Shown: positions 23,201-36,056 of the stretch, piece by piece | How positions within the stretch are numbered: position 1 is the stretch's first letter | Layout of the letters: every line of letters begins with the position of its first letter | Source: Cucumis sativus | Lineage: Eukaryota; Streptophyta; Magnoliopsida; Cucurbitales; Cucurbitaceae | NCBI RefSeq assembly: GCF_000004075.3 | Contig: NC_026657.2 | Span: forward strand, 9,796,001 to 9,860,000 | Reading direction: 5' to 3' | DNA: 64,000 nt | The notes under the pieces: generated by a model | What the model was told of the DNA's origin: nothing | The model's input: only the letters and a program-made list of their open reading frames with translations | The model's database searches: none | Program-made: the position numbers and the translations under genes

Positions 23201-26200
23201 TCTTCCTCCTCCATGGGTATGCCTATCTCTTCTAATTTCATGCTATTCAGTAAATTAATGAATGCGTTTTGTTTACCCTGACATCAACTTTGTGATGAAC
23301 CAAAACAGCTAAAATATCATGATACTGGTAAAGAGAAGGATTGTTTGCCTCAAGTGGGTCAATGGAATATGATGAACAAGGTAAGTGCATCGTTAGATAA
23401 ACTTTGGTTCAATGATTGTACTTGAGCACCAGCTTATTATATTATAATTCTGAGATGGCCAATTCTTTGACTTATCAAATAAAATTTCTTTTGTTCTTTC
23501 TCCTTCAAAGTACATCTAACAACCGCCACTTTCCCTGTTGATTCAAGTATTTTCTTTTTGTGCAACTAATACAAAACCACCTGTGATGACATTGCTCTCG
23601 TGTATTGCAGAAAATGATTAATGGAATGACTGTTAACCGGTGGGCATGTATCAACTTCTCTAGGAGCGTGCAAGAGAGCGTAGCTCGTGGGTTTTGTTCT
23701 GAACTTGCTCAGATGTGTCAAGTGTCTGGAATGGTATGTTGGTGCTGATTCTTTCTTGAAGATTGATGTGTTTCACATATTATTGACCTCAAACTGATTA
23801 TGTTGTAGGAATTCAATCCAGAACCAGTTATTCCAATATACAATGCAAGGCCAGAACAGGTAGAGAAAGCTTTGAAGCATGTGTACCATGCTTCCATGAA
23901 CAAGACTAAAGGAAAAGAGTTGGAGTTATTATTAGCTATTTTACCTGACAATAACGGGTCGCTTTATGGTGAGCTGATACAACTTTGTCTACTGATGATT
24001 ACTGGCCATATTTTTCTGATAAAATGATCAGGAAATGAAGAAGATGTACCTAAAATGATATCTTTCTTTTCTATCATTGTGATTTGTAGGTGATCTTAAG
24101 CGAATTTGTGAAACTGATCTTGGTTTAATATCACAATGCTGTCTTACAAAGCACGTGTTCAAGATAAGCAAGCAATACCTTGCTAATGTGTCACTGAAGA
24201 TCAATGTCAAGGTATGATGCTGGTCCACGATCTTGTAATTGCACTAAACAACAGTGTTATCTTCTTCATATTTTGGATGAAAGTGGAACAGAATCTTGTA
24301 ACGTTAAGGAACTGGTGTAGTTACTCCTAGTGCTACTTGTCTGGTCTGAAGGACTTCATAAGGCTCTACTTATCCAATAATGAAAACGATAAAATCACTT
24401 TGGATTCTAATGAGTTTTGTTTGCTTTTCTTCTTTTCCTCTTCGCTACCAATTCAATCTCAGATGGGTGGAAGAAACACCGTTCTTCTAGATGCTATCAG
24501 CTGCAGGATACCACTTGTGAGTGACATACCAACAATTATATTTGGAGCAGACGTGACCCATCCAGAGAATGGCGAAGATTCCAGCCCTTCAATAGCTGCT
24601 GTACAGTCTCCTAGTTACTGATATTACTTGTTTTTATTCCACATTCCTGATTGTGTTACTAATGGAAGTTTGATCCATTGCAGGTAGTAGCCTCTCAGGA
24701 TTGGCCTGAAGTGACAAAATATGCAGGGCTAGTATGTGCTCAAGCTCATAGACAAGAACTTATACAAGACTTGTACAAAACTTGGCAGGATCCTGTCCGT
24801 GGCACTGTCAGTGGTGGCATGATCAGGTCTGGTCTATGAGATCTTGTTCGTTGGAGATTATGTTACTCGTTTTTTTAGAAAGGAAATGGATGGTGCATAT
24901 ATTGCTTCTTCTTTGAATATTGATTTATATGGTGCCAATTATTGTCACAGGGATCTTCTGATTTCGTTTAGGAAAGCAACAGGGCAGAAGCCTCTCAGGA
25001 TAATATTTTACAGGTAAGCAGTTTTATCTTCATGTGATATTGACTAGTGTATTTTTTTCTTACTTTTTCAACTTTGAGTTGGAGAACCTTTTCTGAATCA
25101 ATGGGTGTTAGCTCGCAAAAGAACATATCTTGTTGAAAATTCTTGTCTTTTTTTTTTTTTGTTACCATGAGGGATAGTTAAAAGAGGGATCAAGCTGTTT
25201 GGACATGTTTCATGTTAAGAATCGTAGCTGTTACGGATGGCTGGTTGCATCCCTCGCTCATTGTTGAGCTTCTGAAAGAATGGTTCATTATATATAAACT
25301 AAAGCAGTATTTCACCAGCAAACTTCAGTCCTGTTGACTAGAGTATTTTTTAGGAGTTTTCGAAACTGTTTGGCAAGACAAAAATATCCGTTTATATAGC
25401 CATAAATTGAAGGGTTCAACATCGACATGAAATATTCACAAATACCTTTTTATCTTTTATAAATGATCGTGTAACATTACAAAAGTCATATATTTGCTCC
25501 AATATGAATAGAAATACTAAATAACAATATCCATAAGTTAGTTAAAGATTAGAAGAAATAAATAAATTATTAATCTAAAAAACTATTTCCTGCTTCTGTT
25601 TGTTTTAGTTTAGGCATGCTAGCTGTCTTAAGTGCTTGCCAATTTTCTTGCCAGGGACGGCGTGAGCGAAGGACAATTTTATCAAGTATTACTTTATGAG
25701 TTGGATGCAATCAGGAAGGTGAGGAACCTAGGAATACGTCCTCTTTGTTTTGTGTTTGACCTTTTTTATAACATAGCACCCTTTTGGTACAGGCATGTGC
25801 TTCTTTAGAACCGAATTACCAACCACCTGTAACATTCATTGTCGTACAAAAGCGACACCACACCCGATTGTTTGCCAACAACTATAGAGATAGAAGTAGC
25901 ACAGACAAGAGTGGGAACATTTTACCTGGTACAGTTAAATCCTTGTTACTCAGTCACTTTATCTTTCTGTGACGCCAGGCTTGAGTCGTTAATCCCATAG
26001 TTGGTCCGTTTATTCGATTTTCAGGAACTGTAGTCGACTCCAAAATATGCCACCCAACAGAATTTGATTTCTATCTCTGTAGTCATGCTGGAATTCAGGT
26101 ATATTGACCTCCTCCCTCTTCTCTTCCTTCAAGTTTTTCAACTGAGCTATCATTAGTTCACTGTCTTGATCCAGATAAACTCATTTTGTACTGTTTTCTG

Positions 26201-26648
26201 CAGGGAACGAGTCGGCCAGCTCACTACCATGTTCTTTGGGATGAAAACAATTTCACTGCAGATGGAATTCAGTCGTTAACAAACAATCTTTGCTACACGT
26301 ATGCAAGATGTACACGTTCAGTTTCTGTCGGTAAGCGAGCTTCTGTTATTTTTGAGTTTAACTTTTGCTGCCATAGGCTCATATCCATGTTCATGATTTC
26401 ATCTCAGCTTTTATAGTTACATATTTGCTGTTCTGAAGTTGCTGGTTTTGTTTGGCATTCATGCAGTCCCTCCAGCATACTATGCACATTTAGCTGCATT
26501 CCGAGCTCGATTCTACATGGAACCGGAGATGCAGGAGAATGGCTCAGCTGGTCGTTCGGCCAAGAGTACACGTGTCACCGGAGAATGTGGGGTTCGTCCT
26601 TTGCCAGCTCTAAAAGAAAACGTGAAGAGAGTAATGTTTTACTGTTAG
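20222..26648 (+). CDS. AGO10: Argonaute protein, AGO10/PINHEAD/ZWILLE type
   Basis: This is a small-RNA-binding Argonaute. AGO10 in Arabidopsis sequesters miR165/166 to maintain the shoot meristem. Coding exons: 20222-20698, 21048-21256, 21469-21618, 21720-21853, 21952-22061, 22168-22274, 22404-22542, 22805-22921, 23109-23216, 23309-23380, 23611-23733, 23809-23968, 24090-24211, 24463-24600, 24684-24826, 24951-25013, 25655-25718, 25793-25928, 26025-26098, 26204-26330 and 26467-26648. They total 2955 nt, or 984 residues (Arabidopsis AGO10 is 988), and all introns are GT-AG. The N-terminus [18 protein letters not shown] and a basic block near residues 58-72 are typical of AGO10, not AGO1. PAZ lies in the middle, and MID-PIWI fills the C-terminal half. 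The slicer tetrad is complete: D706 (FGADVTHP), E747 (AHRQEL), D792 (FYRDG) and H932 (YYAHLAAF). It ends RVMFYC as usual for the clade. The start is fixed by the conserved N-terminus. Confidence 0.96.
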
Positions 26649-27150
26649 AAAGTAGAAGCACCAAGCAAAGGAGAGGCTGGTAGTCGGAGCGATGACTGGA
26701 AATGTTCAGGCATCAGAAACTTGACTCCTTCCTCTTTCCTCTGCATTTGAGTTTCTTTGTAAATGAATCATCATCATCAATGTGGGTTCAGGTAGGTGAT
26801 TTTAGTTGGGAGTAAATGTAGAGTTGGTTAGTTAGTTATAGGCCACCCCTTAGGTGAGAGTTTTACATTTGCTTTACTACTGCACTTTGTAATTGTCAAA
26901 ATCAAGTAACAGTGAGACGCACACCCACTCAAGCCATAGATGACAGATTCTATTCTCACCCACATTTGTAAAGAGCTGTTTTTTTCCATAATGAATCGGT
27001 ATAGATGTGTTGGAAATTTCTCTCATAAAGTCTGCTCTGCCTTCATTTGTACCCTTTCATGTTCCAATGCATCATCCCAAAACAGACCCTAATCTTTGTA
27101 TATTCGTTGCATCAGAAATTACTTGAAGAACCTACCTGTTAATATGATTA
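26649..27150 (+). other. probable AGO10 3' UTR and downstream flank
   Basis: Sequence after the TAG stop has no further open frame. The transcript end is not defined; no strong AATAAA is obvious, though AT-rich AATGAATC-type words occur near 26762 and 26992. Confidence 0.4.
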
Positions 27151-30100
27151 TTTTAACATGTGTTTATATATATATGTATTTTGCACTTGGACTATACTTT
27201 AGAACTAACATATTTTGCACTTGGACCATGGTCCAACCTTGTGATTCTTAAATCACAAGTCTAGCCCCAAAACCCTTTTTTAATTTTGTTATACAAATTG
27301 TGTAATTGTCAACTAACCTGCGTATGAATTAATACACTCTCAAAAAAGATATTATCTCATTTGTTTTTAAAGTTTCTTTTATATTTGATTGGTAAACTTC
27401 AACCTATTTGAAATCGGTCTTATAAAGAGAAAAAAGAATTAGCCCAATGAAGAAACCTAATAAAAAGAAAGCATACGCAAAGAGTGACAAACAAACAAAA
27501 ATTATATCCATACCCCAACCATACGAAGCTGTGCAAAAATGACAAAATTCGTCAGCCCAAACCTAATGTGAATGAACATTTGAACTAAAAGGTAAAAAAT
27601 GCCCTCATAATTCCCTTTTATTTGAACTATGATTGTTGTATGATTTTTATTTTGCCAGTTAGTAGTTTTTAATATTCCCTCGTGATTGCCTTCTAATTTC
27701 CTTACAATTACCTTCTACTAACAATTACCTTCTACTATTTGACACATAGTAGATGTGTGATATTATTATCTCAACTTTTCTTATATTTTTACAACAATAA
27801 CTTCGTCGTTTAATAGACATGCGATTGCTTTCTAATTATCATATTATTTATCTTTTACTCTTTGATATATAGTTATTTATGGTATTGTCATTTAATTGTC
27901 TTTGACACATGATCAGTAGTTTATGATATTACTGTTTTTTTTTTTTTTTTCAATTGGTAGGTAGTTTCTGGTTGTCTCTTGCCTGCTTTTATTTTGGTTA
28001 TCTGGTTCACTATCTTCGAATTTGATTAATATGTGATTGTTATCCTCGATAAACTTCCATCTGACGTTCTAAAATTTGACAATGAATTAATTAAAAAATT
28101 ACAATGTCAAGATGCTCCAATTTACATTAATTGAAATGGATATCCACTACAATTAATGTGCAAAATTATGCGCAACACAAAATATCAATTAATGATGTAA
28201 TGCACAACCGTGAAAAAATAATAATCGTTTTGTTTCAATTTTTTCTATCCATTGACAATTCTCAAATATATTTAATAATATAAATGAATTTAGAAATATT
28301 TGTTAAATTTTAAAAATAAAGATCTTTATGTATTAAGCAGACAAGCAAGAACGTTGGGGGAAATTCATGATTGCTTTTAATTTCATTTAGAAAAGCTAAA
28401 ACAATGTTAGGTTATATGTAAACAATTATTATTTAAATTCGAACCACTTAAAAATAGTTGCATGTTCATGTTTTGATTTATATTTTTGCACGTTTGTGTA
28501 TTCTTATTTCCACATCTGAGTCTCGGGTTCAAATCTCCATCATCAAGAGAGTGTTCTTTACTTTCTTTTTGTTTTTTTATATTATACTTCTTTTATTTTA
28601 ACATTTTTTTGACCTAATTTTTTTTCTTTATATTATATTTATTATATTTCTTAAAATTCCTTTTGGACCTTTTTGTTTTCATACTATAGTGTTATTTTGT
28701 TTTTATTTATTATTAACTTTTTTTTTCATATTTAACCTTGTACGAAAATTTCAATATTTTTTAGTTTTTTATTTTAAAATTTTGAATTTGTAAATATAAA
28801 TTATTTTAAAAGTTTAGAAATATTTAATCATATGTGAGTCAAAATTCAAGTGGGAGATAACACTTATCAACCAAATTTTGATAACACTTCAAACATAGAT
28901 ACAACAATTGTATTTATTTCTGCATTGATACTTATTTGTTTTAATTGATATAATCTTTTTTGTCATTTTATCAAACATATGACATCTTTTTTTTTTTTTT
29001 TTTGTAATATCATGTATTATTACAAACAATGAAAGAAATGAGAACACAGAAAATAGTTCTTAGATAAATTCTTCGTTTTCTTCTTCTTTTTTTTCTTTTT
29101 GATAAAGAAAGAGAACATATGAATGGTTATAAAACATATGCAACGAATTCTGAATCCAATTTTAATATCAAATAAAGAAATAGTAACACTTTGGTCTTGA
29201 ATTCTTCCTAATGTAACAAACTTTGATTAGATAAATGTCGATGAGTAAGAACTAAAGGTACACGTCCAAGAGACCAAGATCAAAACTATATTGTACGTTA
29301 TGGTTATTAATTACACCCATAAATCAAATATACAAATATAATATACATGGCAACAAAATTTTTGTCCAACTTTTCGAACTTTTATTAAACTAATTTAAAA
29401 TCTCTCTGGCAACAAGGTAAGTTAATTATTAAACTCAAACATTAAATTTTAATGACATATATACTTGGATATAAAATTGTATTTCAATTTTTTTTTTCAT
29501 CAAGTATTTGTAAGCTATTTAACAGAAATCTTATATGTACACTTCGCAAAGCGTGGCATGTAAACCTCTAGTTCCAAACACTTGTCATTTAACTACATAT
29601 CTATCCATTAATATTTATAATTTGGTTTGATATAAAATTTTATTATTAATTAGTAATATCCTAATTCATTTACATTTATTTACTTATTTCTATTTTTATT
29701 TTATGGTGTAAATTAATTAGATTTTTTTTCGAAAATAATAAAAAGAAATAAACTATTAGTCAAAGATTGCTACAAATGTTCTCGTGTTATCTATATTTTC
29801 TTAAGAGATTGAAAATTTTATCATCATTCAGAAGAAGTTGGAGAACCAAAACAAAATAAGTATATACACATCAAACATCAAATATTGAGGTTCTTCTTCT
29901 CTAGTACCCTATTTTTCTGCTCAAAATTAAGGTTTAGAATGTAGACCAACAAAAAATGTAAACTTTAAAATTACATTTTATTTTTACAATATAATAAAAA
30001 TATTTATATTCATGTCAATATCAAAATTTAATATCATACATATACATTATGAATCATGGTATTCCATAAACAGTATCAAACTGGTAGAAGAAAAGGATTC

Positions 30101-31384
30101 TTGCCCTGCTCACACACTATTCATCAGTCAATAACGCTCTTTATTTTGTGAAAACCCCAGAGAGAAAAAAAAGGATACGAAAAAAACCTTATGGGAAAGG
30201 AAAATAAGTGATTTTTTCTGAAGCTGATTTGGGTATTCTTTTCTTCAGAGGGCTACTTTTCCTAGGCAGCCTGAAAATGGAATGTAAAAAACCTTTTCTT
30301 CCCTTCCACATGATCACTATATATAACTATCTTCCATCTTCTTCAATATTATTATTATTATTAAGTGTTAAAGTTGTTTTGTAGTTATGTGGCTTTTAAT
30401 GGAAATATGAAAGTTCTGTGCATGGACCAACAAAAAAAAACTTGTTGAAGGTTATGACAGATTCCTACCAAAAATAAGATTGAGCGATAGAGAGTTAAAG
30501 GAAGTTGGAGGTTTTCAAATTCTTAGTAATATTCAAAGAATTTCAAATAAAATGTATCTAATGCAAAATAATTAAGGAAGTAAGTACATTAATTAGTAGT
30601 TGTTTATTCATAATAAGATTGGGTTAATCTAGATATTTTTTTTTAAAAAGCACTGTTCAAAAGGGTTGAGCCCAAAAAAAATGCAATTAATGCCCAAATT
30701 ATAAACAGAAGGAATTACAGATTAGGACACCGATTGAAAAGGATTAAGGTAATTAATTAATTAATAAGCTGGTAATGAAATCCAATCAAACATCTGTCTT
30801 ATCTTCTAAAATACATTGAAGGCGAAAACAAGCATGTTTCTTTTAAATCACACTGACAATTTTTCAAAGAATTAATAATGAGTGTTTTTATTCACTAAGC
30901 TATGTTCGGATTTAGCTAAATAATAATTATAAGTTTGGTGTAGATTTTTGTTTTGAAAAAAAGCCGTTAAAACTGGTGTTATATTGTGACTTTAACATCC
31001 ATTTTTTTGCAGAAGGATAGTTAATGCTCTCTTTTCTCTTTTTGTTTCTTATTTCTCTCTCTTGATGAAAACAAAAGAGATATAATGGAAATCATGTGAA
31101 AAAAATTACTTGATGGCATCAATCCCAAAAAACAATATGAAACAGACAAATTGCAACTCCATCAATCTTAATAATTAGGGGTCACTCAAAATCTTCCCTT
31201 CAGATAAACACCTTTCTTTCTTGATTCAATTGAGACCGAACGAAAATCCAATAATGACAATAAAATAAAATTTGAAGAAATTAAAAAAAAAAACCATATA
31301 TATCAGCCCTAGCTGGAAAGAGCTTAAAGATAAACCCGCCGCCTTGATCAAAGCTTTGAAGGAATCACAAACCCTAATTCCTGC

Positions 31385-31415
<31 letters not shown>

Positions 31416-31640
31416 AACAAAAAAAAAGAAAGATGAATCCAACAGTAAAATGAAAAATTGATCATAACCCAGTAAAAAAAAAACAAGAAATTAAAGGATC
31501 ACATACCTTAATAACGAAACCATATGAAAGAGAAAAATTAGGGTTTTCTTTTTTTATTTTTTTTTGGGGGGGGGGGGGGTGGGGGAGAGGAATAAAATGA
31601 AATTAGGGCTAATTTTTAGGGATTAGAGATAGATAGATGG
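27151..31640. other. AT-rich intergenic region
   Basis: No protein gene is visible. ATTTTGCACTTGGA occurs twice near 27178-27225. About 27640-27930 carries degenerate copies of a unit with TTGACACATAGTAG-like and GATATTATT-like words. 28517-28534 (TCTCGGGTTCAAATCTCC) resembles a tRNA B-box but has no partner A-box or cloverleaf. Homopolymers C22 then A12 (31384-31417) and a T-run then G14 (31566-31579) are mutually complementary and lie next to MIR167. A donor-like AAG/GTATGT on the minus strand near 31500-31508 might belong to the miR167 primary transcript. Confidence 0.5.
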
Positions 31641-31654
31641 TAAAAGGGCAAAGC

Positions 31655-31790
31655 AACAACAGGTGAAACTGCCGCATGATCTGATCTTTCCTCAAAGAAG
31701 CAGAAGAAGCAGAAGAAGAAGAAGAAGAAGAAGAAGAAGAAGAAGAAGAAGAGAAAAGTTAAGATCATGCTGGCAGCTTCAACTGATAGT
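31655..31790 (-). ncRNA. MIR167: MIR167 precursor hairpin
   Basis: The complement of 31762-31781 reads TGAAGCTGCCAGCATGATCT, the conserved 5' portion of mature miR167, continuing TA or TTA at its 3' end. The opposite arm, the complement of 31662-31681, reads GATCATGCGGCAGTTTCACC, a canonical miR167* with 2-nt-type offset and few mismatches. On the minus strand the mature sequence is on the 5' arm, as in all known plant MIR167 genes. miR167 guides cleavage of ARF6 and ARF8 mRNAs in auxin signalling; that is family knowledge. The loop of about 75 nt is mostly a trinucleotide repeat. Arm boundaries are approximate. The plus-strand open frame at 31663-31845 is a translation of this hairpin and is not a protein. 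Confidence 0.93.
31693..31751 (+). repeat. (GAA)n microsatellite in the miR167 loop
   Basis: An almost pure AGAAGAAG repeat, with two AGAAGC interruptions near its start, fills the terminal loop of the MIR167 hairpin. It reads (CTT)n in the RNA. Such a tract should vary in length between relatives without disturbing the mature miRNA. Confidence 0.9.
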
Positions 31791-31961
31791 GGTTCACCAT
31801 AAATTGAAGGAGTTAAAGAAAAAATTAGCTCAAAGTAAAATCTAGGGTTTGGGATGAAGAAGGAAGAGATTGAAGAAAAAGGGTATAAATAGAAGAAGAA
31901 TTTTTATTATTTATCTTAAAAGAAAAAGGATTAAAAAAGTGGTCCCTTAGTTTATTGAAAG

Positions 31962-31968
31962 TTTATAA
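31962..31968 (-). promoter_or_regulatory. candidate TATA box for the MIR167 transcript
   Basis: On the minus strand this reads TATAAAC in CCCCTTATAAACTTTC, about 180 nt upstream of the mature miR167 5' end. That is a plausible core promoter for a Pol II primary transcript. A competing TATAAATA on the plus strand (about 31884-31891) points the other way and is not assigned. Confidence 0.4.
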
Positions 31969-31999
31969 GGGGCAAGTGGGTGCAAATTGAATATTATCA

Positions 32000-34900
32000 C
32001 GCCAAGACTACACCTCATGCAGCTCTTTTGCAGAAGGGCTTAATGGGTTTTTTCTTTTCTTTGCATTAATTAGCCTTTTAACCCTATATTGGCGTGGGGA
32101 CCTTTTAAAAAAAAGAAAATTCAATTTTAATTAACATTTTCCCTCTTCTCTCTCTCTCTCTCTCTAGGTATGAGAGAGAAAGAGAGATTAATTAGGGGTG
32201 TGGTGGTTCACCATTAACGAAAACCTATTTCACACAACAATACAAATAACAAACACACAGAGAAAAAAGAAAAAAAAAAGGGACCGTTTCTTGCATGCAA
32301 CCTTCTTAGTTGTCACTTTAAAACCCTTTTCAACTTCTTCTTTTTTAAAAATTAAAAATCGATTAAGTTTGCTTCTTTGTTCAACCTAAATCCAATGAAT
32401 TTGAAAACTGACTTGTCTCATCTTCTATGTATATATTTATATGAGAAATAAGCCTTAAACTAAACCGAATGATTAAGAGATACATAGTTTAGTGTACACA
32501 CACACACACACATATATATATATATTGTGAGTGGCGAGCAAAGTTTGAACCTGAAATTAAAGTGTTATTTAATTTTTTTAAAAAAACCGTGACATTGAAT
32601 AGTTTTTCTCTCCTATATACCCCTTTGAGCTGTAATTATACATAAGAACAATATTTAATAGGTAAATCCAAAATTAAATGAGCATCTTTTTCTTTCCCAA
32701 CTGCCAACTCAACTGTTGCACCATCTTTGATAACGACAATTTAGAGAGAGAGAGAGAGAGACTTTGATGACACAAAATAATTTAATTATGTGTTTAACTT
32801 AAGGGGGTTGGGTGTTAATTTAATTAAAAGGCGTAGTTTGCTTTAATTTCTTGTTTAGTATATAGTCCTTTTGATCATCTTTTTTCTTTAATCCCATGGG
32901 AATATAAATAGAAAGCATATATATCATAGATAGAAAAAAAAAAAAAAGTTCATGGAAGTGTAGCATTATTAAGAATATGTTTAATTATATTTTTTTTTCC
33001 TACTAAAGTTTTTGTAGGGTAGATGGATAATGTATCCCTTCATCAGTAAGAACAAATTAAAGCATCTTCTTTTATTTTATTATTTGTGTGTTTTCTCTCT
33101 GATTATTGCCATAAGTAGGGTTATAATTGTAGAATTATGGTAAAATTAGGGTGTGAAAAGGAAAAAGAAGGGGTTGGTGTTATTAAATAATTTAAAGATT
33201 AAGGGGGAAAGGGTGATGGTAGGAAGTAATTAATGATACTTACTTTAATAGAAATGTTAATGCATGCACTACTACTACTACTACTCTAGGGTCATATAGG
33301 TTTCTCCATTCTAGGGTTTCCACTATGATTCAAAAATTCATTTTTAATTTCATTTCACCCATTATATTCTCTTGGATCAATTTTATGAATATCACTTTAC
33401 GCTTAGTTTAATTTCAAATTAAATCCAGGCTCCTTTCTGATCCTCACATAGTTAAAATTATTATTGTTTTTTTAAAACCCATTTTCGAATATGACAGTAT
33501 AAATCAAAATATTTTTCAAATAAATTTTTATATAATAATATTAATAGAATTTTATCCGTGTTTGTTAGCAACGTGGATAGACATTAGTACAAATTTATCG
33601 GTATCTAATATTGACAAAATCTAAAATTTTGTAAGTATTTTTAATCCTTTTACTATTTATAATAATTTAATTTTTTTATATAAATATCTATAAAACAAAT
33701 TTTGAATATATAAAATTTACATTTAAAAATATGAATTTAAATGTTAAATTAATCTTGGAGGATTAAAAGATTATTTCTAAACATTATTTAAATTTGTTTT
33801 AAATGTTCAAAAGTACTCGTTATAAAATTACAGCAGCTAAAAAAAATATAATTTTTATTAAAAAGTTATTGTAAATATTTATAAATATATAATAAAATTT
33901 CATATTCTATTAAATATATGCATTAAAAATGTCCAACATTTTATTTTGAAACTTTATTTTATTTTGTAAATATTTTGCTTCATTATGTTTTATTTTAAAA
34001 TGTCGTTTTTTTTTGTTAGAGTAAGTGGAGTATACTAATACTAAAACATACCGTAAGAAAGAGAAATCTGCTAACGATAATAAATAATGATGAATTGTGT
34101 TTGAAGGCTTTATTTAAATAAAATTACATCAACTAAAAAGATGTGAAGATAATTTTTATTAGAAAAATGTATGTGAACTAATTTTATTTGTACATGCTAT
34201 CTAATTTAACAAATCAATAATTAATAATTAAATTGACAAAGGAAACCAAAAAAATGATTTATTTAATTAGTTACTAAATTTTAAAAATATATGTGTTTCT
34301 TTCTTGAAATTTCAAAAACGTATGTGTAGTGTATTTGCTCGTACATAATAGGTTTAAAAAGGTTTAAAAGATCTCCTCAACTATTTATTCAATACAATTA
34401 TATGAATTTTGAATTAGAAAAGTAATTTCAAAATAATTTTAAAGAGAAGCTATCATTTTTCTTAAAAAAATATTTTAAAATAATAACAAAAATCACTGCA
34501 AGCACCTTCTAAACTTTTTTTTTAATAAAAAAAAACTCAATAATTAAAAAACCCACCCATGCAAAAATAGGGACTAAATGGACATCTTTTTAAAAATTCC
34601 TAGATTATAAATAATTAATAGATACTTAGCTATACATATTTTCTGAGAAGTAACACTATTAATTATATGAATAAAAGAGAGAGAAAGTTATAAAATAGTT
34701 TTTCTTTTACAGAAAAGTATAAATTATAACTTTTGCAATTAAAGTGACATTTTGTGTATCATATAACTTAAGGAACGGGAATAATTTGATAAATGATTTT
34801 AGGAACAAAATTACTTATAAAAGTGTTTTTAAATATAGGAGAACGCTAAAATGAGATTATTAGTTGTTTTGCTATTTCTATAAATAAGTTAGTCATTTTA

Positions 34901-35910
34901 TCATATACGAAAACAATAGACTAGATATTATTTAATTATTTTTATATGAATATATAATGTCGCAAAATAAATAATTTTACGTTTTAGGAATGGGTTAGAA
35001 TACGATTATAAAGCCTTGTTTGTATCTTGTCTATATTGAGACTCAAACGCTTGTGTGAAGATTGTCTTTTAGACAAGATAAGGTGAAAAGTTTGACGATT
35101 TTTTTCCTTTTATCATTGATTGTTATGTTAGTTGTTTGATTAATTCTTACTTGGAGGTCCGACATTTCGTTGAGAACACATGAGATTTAACTTATTTTTC
35201 GTGCATCAACAAACTTTCGTTTTTTGCATTGAAATTGGAACACAGATACGCATGAGTTAGACTTGGCAAGTTTTTTTCCTTGGTTTTCTAATTTTTCAAA
35301 TAGGTTACTTTCTAGGTATAATCATATAAAACTTTATCCTTGCACTTATGAACAATTTATTAGAGTATAACAAAAGCAAAACTCAATGGAAGCGAGAATT
35401 TCATTTCTTAAATTGTATGTGAATTGAGTTATGCGATAATTGGAGGCGGTAGGATATATGTTTATATGGTATGGGCCTCGGCCATTAGGAGGTTCGAGAA
35501 TGAAAAAAGAAAAAAGAAAAAAGAGAAATAGGGGTTTTCAAGATCCCAATATTTCCAAATTTCTTTGAAGTTTCCTTTTTATGGTTAAATATTTTGATGC
35601 ATAGAGAGGCCAAATCGGAACAATGGGGATCTCACAGATCCCTCTTTACCTTTAAAAGCCACACCTACCATTTACATTCTTTATTATTTTATTCACACCT
35701 CTTTATACAAAGGATAACGTAAATTATGATTTGTAATTATATTTACAAATATGTCCTTTGTATAATTATAATAGTTACAATTATATAATTCATATAATTA
35801 CCCTAAATTATAATAAAATGTCCTTCAATTTGTGACAACAATGACCTTAAAACTTACTTAAATTTTTGTAAGGTTAATTGTAATTGATGAAAATTTTAGC
35901 TATAACAATT
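32000..35910. other. AT-rich intergenic region upstream of MIR167
   Basis: No coding gene is supported. It contains (CT)n at about 32145-32165, (CA)n running into (TA)n at about 32498-32525, (GA)n at about 32744-32760 and (ACT)n at about 33268-33285. The first one or two kilobases probably include MIR167 promoter DNA, since the miRNA is transcribed leftward from here; that is inference. Confidence 0.5.
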
Positions 35911-35914
35911 AATA

Positions 35915-36056
35915 ATATAATAATATTTTAAAAATTGCAAATATAGCAAAATTATCGCTGATAGACTCGTATGGGTCTATCGGTGATAGACTCCCATCAT
36001 TGATAGAATTTGACAAATTTTGTTATATTTACAAATTTTTTAAAATGTTGTTATAT
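35915..36056. mobile_element. fold-back MITE-like repeat
   Basis: The left arm (about 35921-35969: ATATTTTAAAAATTGCAAATATAGCAAAATT then GATAGAC) is the approximate reverse complement of the right arm (about 36002-36056, ending in TTTGTTATATTTACAAATTTTTTAAAATG). GATAGAC and GTCTATC words lie in the centre. The 140-bp fold-back with no coding capacity fits a miniature inverted-repeat element; the superfamily is undetermined. Related but more diverged words (GATAAATCTATCAATATG, GTGATCTATCAC) occur near 36720-36800. Confidence 0.6.

Noticed and set aside
28517-28534. GGGTTCAAATC resembling a tRNA B-box
   Set aside because: No A-box at suitable distance and no cloverleaf can be drawn.
31663-31845. 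60-codon basic ORF with an Arg run on the plus strand
   Set aside because: It is the translation of the MIR167 hairpin and its (GAA)n loop, not a protein gene.
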